DNA from: Dryas octopetala
Taxonomy: Eukaryota; Streptophyta; Magnoliopsida; Rosales; Rosaceae
Length of the DNA: 64,000 nucleotides
Direction of reading: 5' to 3'
NCBI GenBank assembly: GCA_963921425.1
Contig: OY992838.1
Span: forward strand, 18,269,861-18,333,860
The position numbers were made by a program, and so were the translations under genes. The notes beneath the pieces are model-generated. The model worked only from the letters and a program-made list of their open reading frames with translations. It was not told the DNA's origin and searched no databases. Below, piece after piece: positions 23,686 through 35,295 of the stretch (its first letter is position 1; each line of letters starts with the position of its first letter).

Positions 23686-26355
23686 GTGTTTGCCATGTCA
23701 ACAACCGATTCGAGTGGTAGGCTCGGCTCGGGGGAAGCATTTGATGGGGATAGTGACACCGAGCTGAGCCGAAGCCCACCGGCGGGTGAGGCGAGTTGGG
23801 ATGGTTTATCCGAGGAGTTGGATGAGGTCGGCTCGGCGTTGGATCACAACCCTGGTGAGGAACGCCGAGCTCGAGGGGACCAGGAAAACCCCGAAGTGTT
23901 GAGTTCCGATCGGGAACAAGGGGTGGCCGAAGGTGACGACGAGGAACCTCTTGACGTCGAGCCGATCGCCACCATCCCGAGTAGACTCACCTCGGGCTCA
24001 TATGAAAGGGACCGGAGTCACGAGGCGTCGACCTCGGCTCAGGGGTTGACGGGGAGTCCGATCGACCCGGACTTCTACGAGGAAATGGCGTGGAAGGCCG
24101 ATCAGATCCCCAATGAGATGACCGAATATCATCTCGGGAATTTGAGGGATAGGTACTCAGTTCCCGACTCCGTACTGACAAGGTTGCCGATCGGGGGAGA
24201 GAAGCCGAGCCGACCCCCAACAGGATGGGTGACAATGTACCCCGAGATGTTCGAGAACGGGGTTCGGCTTCCTCTGCACCCCTTCCTGCAGGACTGGCTT
24301 GCGACGATCGGCGCGGCGCCGCACCAGTTGAACCCAAATGTGTATAGAATAATCTTGTCTATGCACATCTTGTGGCACAAGGTGCACAAGTGTGTGCCGG
24401 ACAAGGATCTTCTCTTCTGCAACTACGCGCTGAGGTCGAAGCAGAGCGAGCTCGGATTCTACAACCTCCAGGCGTACTCGGGGCCACTCTTCGGCGGGAA
24501 TCCCTCCTCCCAGAAGACATGGAAAAAGAGATATTTCTTCGTCTCTGGGGATTGGGAGTTCGCCGATCCGAGCAGTGCCACTCCGGCTCGGGTCCCTAGG
24601 GATCGTCGCCGCACCAGTTGAACCCAAATGTGTATAGAATAATCTTGTCTATGCACATCTTGTGGCACAAGGTGCACAAGTGTGTGCCGGACAAGGATCT
24701 TCTCTTCTGCAACTACGCGCTGAGGTCGAAGCAGAGCGAGCTCGGATTCTACAACCTCCAGGCGTACTCGGGGCCACTCTTCGGCGGGAATCCCTCCTCC
24801 CAGAAGACATGGAAAAAGAGATATTTCTTCGTCTCTGGGGATTGGGAGTTCGCCGATCCGAGCAGTGCCACTCCGGCTCGGGTCCCTAGGGCGTTTAGGA
24901 TTCCAGGTGGGCACTGGATGTCTGGGAGAGCCGATCCGAGAGTGACTTTGTTTATTTTTTGTTTTTTTGTTTTTTTTGAAACTGACTCTTTATGTTTCGT
25001 TTTTGCAGTTAGCTGGAACAAATACAAGCTCCGGGGCGAACTAAGGGATCAGATCGCCGCAATGAGAAGCTCGCCCCCAGAATACCTGTCGACCAAGTTC
25101 CTACTCGGGGAAACCCAAATCAGGTCGAGTGGGATCTCCTGGTTCATACCCAGGTGGAATCCGCGAGCCGAGAAGGGAATGGCGCCCACCGAGCTGGAAG
25201 CTCGTCTAAGGAAGAAGGCGGCGCGGAGCGTCCAGAGGAGGGCCGCGGGGCGGGCCCCAGCCGAGCCGGTCCAGGTCCCTGTCGCAGCGACAGCTCAGCC
25301 CGGACCTTTTGTGCCGAGGTCGGCTCGGCAAGGAGAAAAGAGGAAAGCCCCCCAGGCCGAGGTTCGGGTGGAGAAAAGGGCTCGGGCCGAGCCCAGTGGT
25401 CCTGGTGCTGAAGCGTCTGGCTCGGCATTTTTGAAGATGGTGGAAGTAGACCCCTCCATCGAGCCGTTTGTCACGGGCCTCAAGCGCGTGATAACGCCGA
25501 AGATACTGGAGGGGCTCTGGGCCGGTCAGGACGAGCCGAGCTTCAGCCAAAAAGCTCTGAGCACGTCTCGCCACGCCATGTTGGTAAGTTCTTTTCACTT
25601 CGGATTTATGTTTATCCGCTCGGCTCGGATTAACGATAAAATTTTTTGTTGTTTTGCAGCTTGCCCTGAAGCAATTCGAATCCGCCCACGCCGCCGTCGA
25701 GGCCGAGGCAAAGATGGGGAGGCTTCGAGAGCGGAACCAAGAGCTCAGGGAGAAACTGGCCGAGGCCGAGCGGGCGGTCAAGGCCGAGCGCGAGCGGTCG
25801 GCGGGTCTGCGGTCCAAGCTGGCCGAGAGAGAGGTGGAGGTCGCTCGGCTCGGGAAGGAGCTCCTAACCTCGGAGCAGAAACTGGCCGACCTGGGGCAAC
25901 TTACCGACCAGCTTCAGCAGGATGTTGAGGAGGCCGAACGAAGGGCGGCTGAGTCTCGGCGCCGGGCCGGGCTTCCGAGTGTCCAGGCGCTAGCTGATGC
26001 CCACTTTGAAGGGTATCAGGAGCTTTTGGAGGAGATCCGGTCGAAGAGGCCGGACTGGGATGTCTCGTTCCTCGGCGAGTCCGATGGTGAGGAGGATACC
26101 CAGGGAAGTCAGCAGGACGAGCTTCCTCTTCCCGATCACCAAGTCCCCGCCGAAGCGGTCGTATCAGCGGCCGAGCCCACTCCGGAGGATCCTCCGCTGC
26201 CTGAGTGCGAGCCGACCCCGATTCCCCCGGTCCCCGAATCCGATCCCAACGCTGAGATGCAGATCGGCGGGGTCGAGGTGGTGCAGCTCGGTGAGGAGAC
26301 ACCCGAGGAGTCCACCGAGCCGATCCAGGAGGGGCCTGCCGAGCGATCTGCCTGA
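23686..26355 (+). CDS. Antisense additional ORF (aORF) of the Tat element, Transposase_28-like
   Basis: Coding on the plus strand, opposite to gag-pol and between pol and the 3' LTR, is the known position of the aORF in Tat-lineage elements, whose product matches the Pfam family 'putative gypsy type transposon' (Transposase_28). The N-terminus is acidic and Ser-rich. The core has 'LHPFLQDWLATIGAAPHQLN' and 'YFFVSGDWEF', conserved in that family. The C-terminal third is a long Ala/Glu/Arg/Leu coiled coil (about 25655-25960). Introns fit at about 24943-25008 and 25585-25659 (GT...TTTTGCAG), as the family is known to splice. An internal direct duplication is present. Its function is unproven; DNA or RNA binding has been suggested. 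A promoter-like pyrimidine-rich leader lies at 23370-23460. Confidence 0.75.
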
Positions 26356-26768
26356 ATTAAATTGTATTTTTGTTTTGTTTATTCCCGAGCCGAGGTGTGG
26401 CTCGGGCTTGATATATTTTTGAACAATTTTACATTCGTGCTAAAAACAAAAGTATATTGAGATCGGCTCGGCATACCGATCGCAATGAAACGAATAATCT
26501 GTAGTGACAAATTACGACTTGTCTTCGGATAAGCTTGATAAGCATAATGAAGATAAGCAGGAATTTGAAAACCCTAGTGATCCCGGATGGGCTCGGCATA
26601 CCCATTGAGATGTTTAGGAAGTTTGTTTTTTGAGAAAAATATTCTAACCTACTTTCAGATTGGCTCGGTATGCACGATGAAAGTTTTGGTTGGAGTGTAT
26701 ATTTTTCTTTTAGAAATATCCTGTTGAACGTTAGGACTGTAGGAAGTCACTTCGGCTCGGACAGGGAT

Positions 26769-27055
26769 TTTTATAGACCTGATAAGTCTGTACCATGTCG
26801 AGCATCGGGCCGAAAGTGGCGCGCCAGCTCGGCACAGGAGTTTATAGACCTGATGAGTCTGTAATATGCCGAGCGTCGGGCCGAAAGTGGCGCGCCAGCT
26901 CGACACATGAGTTTATAGACCTGATGAGTCTGTAATATGCCGAGCGTCGGGCCGAAAGTGGCGCGTCAGCTCGACACATGAGTTTATAGACCCGATGAGT
27001 CTGTAATGTACCGAGCGTTGGGCCGAAAATGGCACTTTGGCTCGGCACATGGGTT
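26769..27055 (+). repeat. 71-bp tandem repeat, four copies, in the Tat 3' region
   Basis: Units begin with TTTATAGACCTGATGAG at 26769, 26841, 26912 and 26983, spaced 71-72 bp. The array lies between pol and the aORF. Hypervariable tandem repeats in this part of Tat/Ogre elements are known, and can seed satellite DNA. Confidence 0.9.
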
Positions 27056-27227
27056 TATTATTTTTTCGAAGGAAACACATAGATCTTTCTCTTTGTTGAA
27101 AGTGTATAGGAGTAGAGTCCCCAGTGTTTGCTTCGAAAAATAAGAAGAAGATGAGTCAAAATGTGTTCATCCTTTCATTGATTGGAATGAGTGTTAGGTC
27201 GGACAGTCCCCGATCCTAACTACATTT

Positions 27228-30200
27228 TTACTGATAATAAGTCTTCAAGTGTTCAGCGTTCCAGCTATGCTTGAGAGGCTTCCCAGCCAGAGTGGCCAAG
27301 TTGTAAGTGCCAGGCTTGACTATGCCTGTAATTCTGTATGGTCCGGTCCAGTTCGGATCAAATGAGCTTTCCTTGACGGCAAGGGGATTCTTCTTCATGA
27401 CGAGACTGCCCAATCCGAAGCTCCTGGGCTGACCCTTTGGTTGTAGTATTTGGCTACCCTCTGTTGGTAAGCGGCTCGGCAGAGATTGGCGTCGGTTCGC
27501 CTCTCTTCGATCATGTCCAGGCCGAGCCGAAGTCCGATGTCATTGGTCTCGGGATTGTACGTACCGGTCTGGAATGAAGGAATCCCCATTTCGACCGAGA
27601 CGACAGCGTCAGTTCTGAATGCCAATGCATAAGGTGTTTCCTTCGTGGAGTTGCGATAGGAAGTTCGGTAGGACCATAGCACCTCCGGCAAGAGTTCAGG
27701 CCAATTCCCTTTAGTATTATCAAGCTTAGTCTTGAGGGTCTTCTTGATGATCTTGTTGATGGCCTCGACCTGTCCGTTCGACTGCGGATGGTAAGGAGCG
27801 GTGAAGCGCAAGTTGATGTTCAGACGCGAACAAAAACTTCTGAATTTCTTGCAGTCGAACTGTTTGCCGTTGTCCGCGATGATGGTGTGCGGCATGCCGA
27901 ACCGGCATATGATGTTTTTCCAGACGAAGGTTTCCATCCGTTCGGCTGTGGTGGTGGCCAGGGGCTCGGCTTCGGCCCATTTTGTGAAGTAGTCGACTGC
28001 TACTACGGCCATTGTTACTTGCCCTTTCGCCTTCGGCATAGGGCCGATCAGATCAAGTCCCCACTGCGCGAATGGCCAGGGACTGGATATGGAGGTCAGC
28101 AACTGGGGAGGTTGGTGGGGGACCGCGGCAAACTGCTGGCACTTGACACAGGCTCGAGAGAGATGATCTGCGTCTTTGTTCAGTGTCGGCCAGAAGTAGC
28201 CCTGTCTGATTGTCTTGTAGGCGAGGGCTCTTCCTCCAGAGTGGTTTCCGCATATCCCCTCGTGAATTTCTCTCAGCACATCCTGACCTTCTTGGGGAGT
28301 GACACACCGCAAGTAGGGTAGGGAGAAACCCCTCTTGTAGAGCCGACCATCGATGATACTGAACCGAGCCGATCTGGTTTTGATGAGACGCGCCTTGTCC
28401 TTCTCTGGGGGGAGTATCCCGGAGGCCAGATAGTTAGTGATCGGCGTCATCCAGTTCGGCTCGGCCTAGGTCTGCATAACGGCGACTTCCTTTTCTGCGG
28501 TGCTAGGTCTGTCCAGGATTTCAACTGGAACGTGCCTAGCGGATCCGGTGTCTGTGGCCGAAGCCAGGCGCGCCAAGGCGTCGGCTCTGCAGTTTTCTGC
28601 CCTCGGGATTTGGGATATTTTGTACTCGTGGAAGTTCCCGAGCAGCAAACGAGTCTTCTCGAGGTAGGCAGTCATGCTAGGTTCTCGAGTCTCATATTCT
28701 CTCAATATCTGGTTGACAATGAGTTGGGAGTCGCTGAAGATGCTCAGTTTAGTCGCGCCGAGCTCTTTTGCCAATCTGAGTCCGGCGATGAGTGCCTCAT
28801 ACTCTGCTTCATTGTTGGATGCTTGAAATCTGAAGCGAAGAGCATACTCCATCACAACTTGTTCTGGGGAGATCAAAACAAGCCCGGCTCCGCTTCCCAT
28901 GGCGTTGGAAGATCCGTCCACGTAGAGGGTCCAGGTGAGAAGATCGGCCTGGCCGCGATCGCCGTTGGTGTTCGGATCAGATGCGGTTGGTGTTGCGTCG
29001 GCGCGTGGTAGATCTTCCGCTGCGGTGGTTGACTCGCAGATGAAGTCTGACATGGCCTGACCTTTGATGGCCGTCCTGGGACGGTAGATGATGTCGAATT
29101 CGCCAAGCTCGATTGACCACTTGATGAGCCGACCCGAAGTCTCGGGTTTTGCCAGGATTTGTCTGAGCGGCTGATCGGTCAAGACGACGATCGAGTGAGC
29201 CTGGAAGTAGGGCCTTAATTTCCGAGCCGAGCTGACCAGGGCGAGAGCCATCTTCTCGAATTTTGGATACCTGGTCTCGGCATCGGCGAGGGCTCAGCTC
29301 GTATAGAAGACCGGGTGTTGTACACCGCCGACCTCTCTCACCAGAACTGAGCTGAGAGCCGAGTCAGAGACAGAGAGGTAGAGAAAAAGTTCTTCACCTT
29401 CCTCTGGTTTGGATAAGATGGGAGGTTCCCCCATGTGCCTTTTCAGATCTTGAAAGGCCTGCTCGCATTGGGGGGTCCATTCTATGCCCTTCCCTGCTCC
29501 CCTTAAAGCTTTGAAAAAAGGGAGGCACCGGTCAGTGGACTTCGAGATGAACCGGTTCAGGGCGGCGACTCTTCCAGTCAGACTCTGGATTTCCTTGCGT
29601 GTCCTTGGGGACTTCATGTTGATCAAAGCCTGGATCTTCTCTGGATTGGCCTCGATCCCCCGCTGGCTGACCAGGTAGCCAAGGAACTTTCCTGATCGAA
29701 CCCCAAAGACACATTTGGCTGGGTTCAGCCGCATCTGATACTCCTTCAGGACTCCGAACATGTCTGAGAGGTCCCTGACGTGATCGTCCGCCTTTATGCT
29801 TTTAACCAGCATGTCATCCACGTAAACCTCTACGGATTTGCCTATGGAGAATCTGAACATGTGGTTGACCAGCCTTGGTAGGTGGCTCCGGCATTTTTGA
29901 GACCGAAGGGCATGACCTTGTAGCAGTACATGCCGCGATCCGTTATGAAAGATGTGCCTTCCTGGTCGGATTTGTGCATGAGGATCTGATTATACCCAGA
30001 ATAGGCGTCCATGAAGCTGAGGAGCTGATGTCCTGCTGTTGCATCGACGAGTTGATCTATTCTGGGCAAGGGAAAGCTGTCCTTGGGACAAGCCTTGTTC
30101 AGATCGGTGAAGTCTACGCACATCCTCCATTTCCCATTGTTCTTTTTCACCATGACCACGTTGGCAAGCCAGTCGGGATAGTTGACCTCCCGGATGAACC

Positions 30201-33200
30201 CGTTGTTTTGCAACTTGGTTACCTCTTCAGCCATGGCGGCGTATCGGACCGGATCATATGACCTCCTCTTCTGGCGGACCGGTTTGCATCCCGGGTCGAT
30301 GTTCAGCCTGTGGGTGATCACGTCAGACGATATGCCTGGCATGTCATCGTAAGACCAGGCGAACACTTCCGCATTGGCACGGAGGAAGTCGATTATGGCA
30401 GAACGCTGTTCGGGACTGATCTGAGTCCCCACTCGGACGAGCCGATCCGGTGTATCGGCCGAGATCGGCACTTCCTCCCAGGCCTCGGCGGGAAGGGGCC
30501 GAGAGTCTGGGTTCGGCTCGGAAGTGAAGTCGAAAGTTTCCGCCCTCGGCCACCTGCCCGAATCGGTGATGGAGTCAAGTTCCTGTGAGTTCGGCAGCTG
30601 ACCCTTATGCTTGATCGAAGCGGCGTAGCAAGACCGAGCTGAGCACTGGTCTCCCTGAATGACAATGCAATCGTCGCCCACCGGACATTTGATAAGGAGG
30701 TTGGCGTAGTGGACGATACAGTCGAGGTCGACCAGAGCTGGTCTGCCCAGGATGATGTTGTAGGCTGATGGCCGCTTGACGACGATGAAGTACGTCATGC
30801 AAGTCTTCTTGATCGGTCCCTTCCCGAGCGAAAGGGGAAGGTAAATGTGTCCGAGGGGCTGAACCACTTCTCCCCCGAACCCGACCAAGGCGGGAGTGTC
30901 AGTCTCTAGCTTATCCTCGCCGATGCCCATCTGCGCGAACGCAGAGTGGTAGAGGATGTTGACTGAGCTCCCTCCATCGACGAAGGAGCGCGCGATGGTT
31001 GTCCCGGCCACCTCAGCCACTATGACGACCGGATCATAGTGGGGGAAGATGATCTCATTTGCCTCGTTCGGCTCAAAGGTGACCGGTGCCCAGTCTTTCC
31101 GTTGTCTTTTGGAAGTGCTGGGCTGACCTGCTTGAATCGACAGGGACTCGTGAGCTTGAGCCGCCTGTCTGACATACTCCTTCTGGGATCGGTTCGAGTT
31201 TCCCACGAAGGTTGGTCCTCCGCCGATCGATCCGATGGCAGCATCCCGGACGTCGATGGTGTTAGTGGGCTTCTTCAGCGCAGCCTTGGGTACTCTAGGC
31301 CCGCCGGCCAGGAATTGGTTGATCTTACCCGCTCGGGCAAGAGTCTCAATTCTGTCGCGGAGGGCGTAGCAATCACCCGTGACGTGGCCGTGATTGGAGT
31401 GGTACTTGCAGAAGACGCCCTCCCTGATTTTGTCTGGGGGTGGTCCCTTTATCTCCCTTGCAGCTGGGAGCTGGTCCTTGATCTTGGAGAAGATCGTCTC
31501 CAGACCGGCGTTGAGGGGAGTGTACTCTGTGTACTGGATGAACTTGGGCCCCTTGCCCAGAAGTTGGCGCGGCTCCTCCGTCCTGGTCTTCTTGGATTGG
31601 ACCTGGGGTTTGGGACTTGCAACCTCTCCCTCCTTCCTTTTGGTTGAGGTCGGCCTGGGATTCAGGGCCTCCACCTGAGCATCCCACTCCTCAGCCCGCG
31701 CCCACTTAGTGGCTTCAGCAGAAAGCTCATCATAAGTAGAGGGAGGGTTCCTCATCAGGTGGGAGCGGAGTCCCCCGGCGAGCAGACCTTGCATAAGGGC
31801 GTTCTTAGCCGATCTGTCGTCGCAATCGTCGCACTTCGTATACTCGATGTTGAAGCGGATCAGATAGGCCTTGAGGCTCTCCCCTTCCTGTTGTTTAATA
31901 AGCGACATATCGTTCAAGTTATAGAGTCGTTCGGATACAACCCCATATCTCGCCAGGAAGGCCTTCCGGAGGTCGGAGAAGGAGTCAATGGAGTTGGGCT
32001 GGAGGGTCCGGAACCAACCCCGAGCCGATCCCTTCAAGGTCGAAGGGAAGATTCGGCACTTAGTGGCTTCAGATGTCTGGCGGGCTTCCATGGCGTACCT
32101 GAAGCTATCAAGATGATCGTATGGATCCTTGGTCCCATCGTACTGATCCATCTTGGGAGGCTTGGTGTCGCGGGAGACCTCAGCGTCCATGATCCTGCTG
32201 GTATACGGGAAGGGGAGTTTCTCTCCGTGGTCGGTCTTGCCGAGATATCCCCTAGAGACCTCGACCTGGCCGAGCCGATCGTGGACGCTCCGGATTTGGT
32301 TTTGTACCAGGGTCCGGACCAAATTTTCCACGTCGGGAGTGGTCGGCTCGGCCTGATTCTCCCCCGAGCGCTCGGTTCGATCACCGAGTCTCTCGCTCAC
32401 CGGCTGGCGGGTGATCCTTTCACTGAGCGGACGACGGTCAGACATGACCATGGTATCCCCCAATCGCTCCGCAGCGGATCGTCTCCCCGAATGAGTGTCC
32501 GATGTGGAGGGGCCTTGACTGGTGGCGGGACCAAGTCTGCTTCTGACTGGCACCCTGGGTTCAGTTGGACCAGTAGAGTTGACATCCCCCAACCTGGATC
32601 GGATTGGAGGTTGTTGATCCGTGGCCGGTTCGGCACGGTCTCCTCCCAGACCTTCAGGAGAATGTTTCCTGAAGGCCGCCTGCTTCTGCTGGAGGAGGCG
32701 GTGGGCTTTCAAGAACTCAGCCTGTTCGGCCGGAGGCATGTCCTCGAAGCCTGGAAATGGGTAATCCGCGCTTTCCCGAGCCGACCGGTCGTCCACGTCG
32801 GCTGGAGTGCTCTGCCGAGAAGGAGACGGCCAAAAGACCTCCTGCTCGGCTCGGGTCTGACGTGATCGGAAACCTGATCCCCCACTGTTCTCGAGCTGAG
32901 CACGATGGCGTGCAAGTTCCCCGGCCAGCTCGGCCTGTTTTGCGAGCAGCTCATTATTCTGCTTGAGAAGTGCGTTCTCGGCGGCCAGATGCCGTTGACT
33001 CTCCTTAAGGAGTTTGTGAGCAGCCCTGATTTTTGAGGGACCTTTGGATTTTGGTATCCTGGGGAGTTGTGCTCCCCTCGTCTTCTCAGGTGTCTCAGGC
33101 TGATGTTGTTCATCATTCTGAGACGCTTCTGAAGAAGAACTGCTGTCACGAAAGATGGTAGCCATGATGACTTGTGTGAAGGAAGAGCTTAGCACTTGCG

Positions 33201-33213
33201 ATGATGAACACAA
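27228..33213 (-). mobile_element. gag-pol coding region of the Tat element (fossil)
   Basis: On the minus strand, in order: gag start region (33213 down), gag core with 'GWFRTLQP' and 'LARYGVVSERLY' (about 32050-31650), a zinc-binding CX..H..C segment (about 31420-31330), aspartic protease with FVDGGSSVNIL (about 30985-30950), RT with MPFGLKNAGATYQ and YVDD (about 30100-29800), RNase H, including a second RNase H domain with 'LYVDGSSNAMGSGAG' as Tat elements carry (about 28930-28500), integrase with HHCC zinc domain and DDE core (28300-27600), and a short C-terminal tail with GSLVMKKN. There is no chromodomain, as expected for Tat. About four breaks are present. Confidence 0.9.
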
Positions 33214-33347
33214 CGGCTGAAGTCGATTTTCCCACAGACGGCGCCAATCTGTTGATGCAAATTCTCGTGAGGTAGATGCAGCAACTTAGAGATAGTGACT
33301 TGGCTGATCCGAAGCCTTGTTGGATGATGACGTGGATGTTGATTGAG

Positions 33348-33941
33348 TCTATAGGTTTTTCAAACTACGGTATTTATATTAAACCGTTGTATTAATGCAT
33401 TAAGAAAATTGAATATTAACCATATAACCGTTGTATATACTTATTTGGTACATCGATTTTGAGTTAGAAACTATTGTATGAAGGCACTTAGCACAATGGC
33501 CTTTTGAGATTTGTGTGGTATGCTTAAGAATTAGACAATGGTTTATGATATTGAACCATTGTAAGTCAAGGGCACAGACCACGCTTTTGATCGAAAAACT
33601 GTTGTATAAGGTGCCTGTTTACATCTGTTTTTAGAAACTCCCAATTGTCTTTGACCACAATGCAATTATGAACAAACAATGCACAATCTGATTGATGAGA
33701 TAGGTTGTTTTGGTACAACCATTAATTGTTCCAAATTGATTCCCTTCATAATTAACATTTCTCATAAATTATACATTTACAAAATACCAATTCATAATAA
33801 TAAAGGATTGGAATTTCTAAAGTACCAAATAATATAAGATATTTGAAGGTAGTAAATGTATATATGTACCTTGCTCCCTTAGCCCAATTTTATTCACAAA
33901 ACCAGCCATATATGTCATAAACAAAAACCCTCCATATATAC
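33348..33941 (-). other. CACTA subterminal DNA, inverted with the Tat LTR
   Basis: This piece lies between the short and the long part of the Tat 5' LTR. It holds accgttgt-type motifs (near 33383, 33425, 33597) like the CACTA end at 34869-35264. Read in reverse it begins GTATATATGGAGGG, so GTATA directly follows the Tat LTR as the second target duplication. It is therefore CACTA DNA from the right flank of the Tat insertion, now inverted. Confidence 0.8.
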
Positions 33942-34868
33942 TGTTTGTGGATAAACCCACACCGATCCAACAGCCAATCCTGGCTGGACACGTGGCTGGT
34001 CAGACTTTGACCTCCACATCATCACTTCTCAACACTTCCTCCGCCAGTTCGGATCGGGTCTCCATGCCAAGTTACCCAAGCCCGGTCCGAGCCTAACCGA
34101 TGATCTTCCAAGGGATTGAGTGTCCATCTTTCCACGATCATCCCGGTTCAGATCGGCTCGGCACAGAAATAATCTCCCTTCGAGTTCTGGCGTCGTCCAG
34201 TTAGGGCTCGAAGGGGCCCCTATCTGCTGGACCGGCTCGGACTGGAATCCCATGTCCGATCCGATCACACATGGGCTTCATGTATACTCATAGGAACATG
34301 TGTTTGGTTCGGCTCGGCGTACCACCGCTACTCCGAGGAGGATCCAGTTGAGACGAAACCGCCACGCTTAAATGCACCTGACACAAATCCTCTGACAGAT
34401 GGAACATCCCAGTCTGCATCCATGATTATTGGAGGAGTTTGCCTGAACCTTCCAACCTTGCATTTAATGGAGCATTCAATGCAGCATTGAATGCTGAGGA
34501 GGTGAATATCTGTGCATGCAACTAGTTCTGACCAAACGCGTGGGTCTTTGGCAACCATTCATTCACATGCAGGTAACTTACTCATCACAAACTCATTTGC
34601 CTATATATACCAACTCATATGTGCAAAATCGAGATCTATCAACCTATCTACAAAACACTTACACAAAAATTCCCAAACACCCAAGAGCATACCCGACTTG
34701 CTGAGAATAACCCAGAACATTTGCCTTGTTCTTCCTATTCTCCCAAGTTCATCCTTTGTTCTTCCTCACCTACCATCAAACACCATCACTGACTTCATCA
34801 TCGGAGCGTGTTTGGCTGGTACCACACCGGTCCATCTCCTTTGATCTTGTGTTTGTCTACAGGAAGAT
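33942..34868 (+). repeat. Inverted 927-bp part of the Tat 5' LTR
   Basis: The reverse complement aligns base for base in length with 22123-23049, with about 8-9 substitutions. Together with 33250-33347 it accounts for the full 1025 bp, which shows that the inversion breakpoint lies inside the LTR without gain or loss of LTR sequence. Confidence 0.93.
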
Positions 34869-35264
34869 ACATGGCAATACACCTATTTTCCAATAGTTTA
34901 CACAACGCTTATTAACAATACACCGTTGTTTTAATGACTATTTCACCTCGTGTTTCTATCTAAAATAGTTGTAAAACCAATGCTTTACTTAAGGTAACTG
35001 TTGTTTAACATATCTCTACACATCGGTTCTTAACTATAAACCGATGTTTAAATTAACACTCAACAACGGTATCCTCCAAATTATTGATTTTAAAGGTTGT
35101 ATATACAACTGTGGTACATATATAACTGATGTGTAGGTGCACTAGGACAACGGTTTTTGTCCGTAGTCTATTGAGGTATGAATAGACATCAACCGATTAG
35201 ACGACGGTAAATTGGAAACTCACACAACGGTCAAAATCCGTCGTCTGAATGCTATTTTGTAGTG
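34869..35264 (+). repeat. CACTA 3' subterminal repeats and terminus
   Basis: Short motifs acaacggt / accgttgt / accgatgt occur about every 30-50 bp, and the end is TTTTGTAGTG. Such subterminal repeats are the binding sites of the element-encoded DNA-binding protein in En/Spm elements. Confidence 0.8.
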
Positions 35265-35295
35265 GTGCTCTCTCTCTTGCTTTTGGGATTAAAAA

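Larger units (their letters stand above)
22025..34868 (-). mobile_element. Tat-type Ty3/gypsy element with antisense extra ORF (fossil, young)
   Basis: LTRs of 1025 bp run TGTTTGTGGATAAACC to TTGCATCAACA on the minus strand. The 3' LTR is 22025-23049, preceded on that strand by the tract GGAAGCTGGGGGACTCC. The 5' LTR begins at 33250 next to the primer site TTGGCGCCGTCTGTGG (33232-33247). Only 98 bp of it (33250-33347) are in the expected orientation; the other 927 bp are at 33942-34868, inverted. The two LTRs differ at about 8-9 of 1025 positions, so insertion within roughly the last million years is likely. The GTATA target duplication is at 22020-22024 and, inverted, 33937-33941. The parts are complete: gag, protease, RT, RNase H, integrase, 3' tandem repeat and aORF. 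Pol has about four breaks. Confidence 0.93.
17836..35264 (+). mobile_element. CACTA (En/Spm) transposon, 3' part, with a nested Tat element
   Basis: The right end reads ...TTTTGTAGTG at 35264, the inverted form of the CACTA terminus (CACTACAAAA). Subterminal DNA (33348-33941 and 34869-35264) is full of short motifs of the type accgttgt / acaacggt in both orientations, as CACTA elements have. The transposon's gene lies at 18409-21814. A Tat element with a GTATA target duplication is inserted at 22020-22024. The left terminus (CACTACAAAATAGC expected) is not found in the window, so the left limit given is only the start of unambiguous CACTA-side DNA. Plant CACTA elements make 3-bp target duplications; the base triplet after the end is GTG. 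Confidence 0.8.

Noticed and set aside
23401-24914. Several long minus-strand open frames opposite the aORF
   Set aside because: They are GC-driven shadows of the plus-strand aORF; the plus strand has the family resemblance and the introns.
27788-32865. Long plus-strand open frames such as 31759-32865
   Set aside because: They lie antisense to the Tat gag-pol and show no domain; the minus strand carries gag, protease, RT and integrase motifs.
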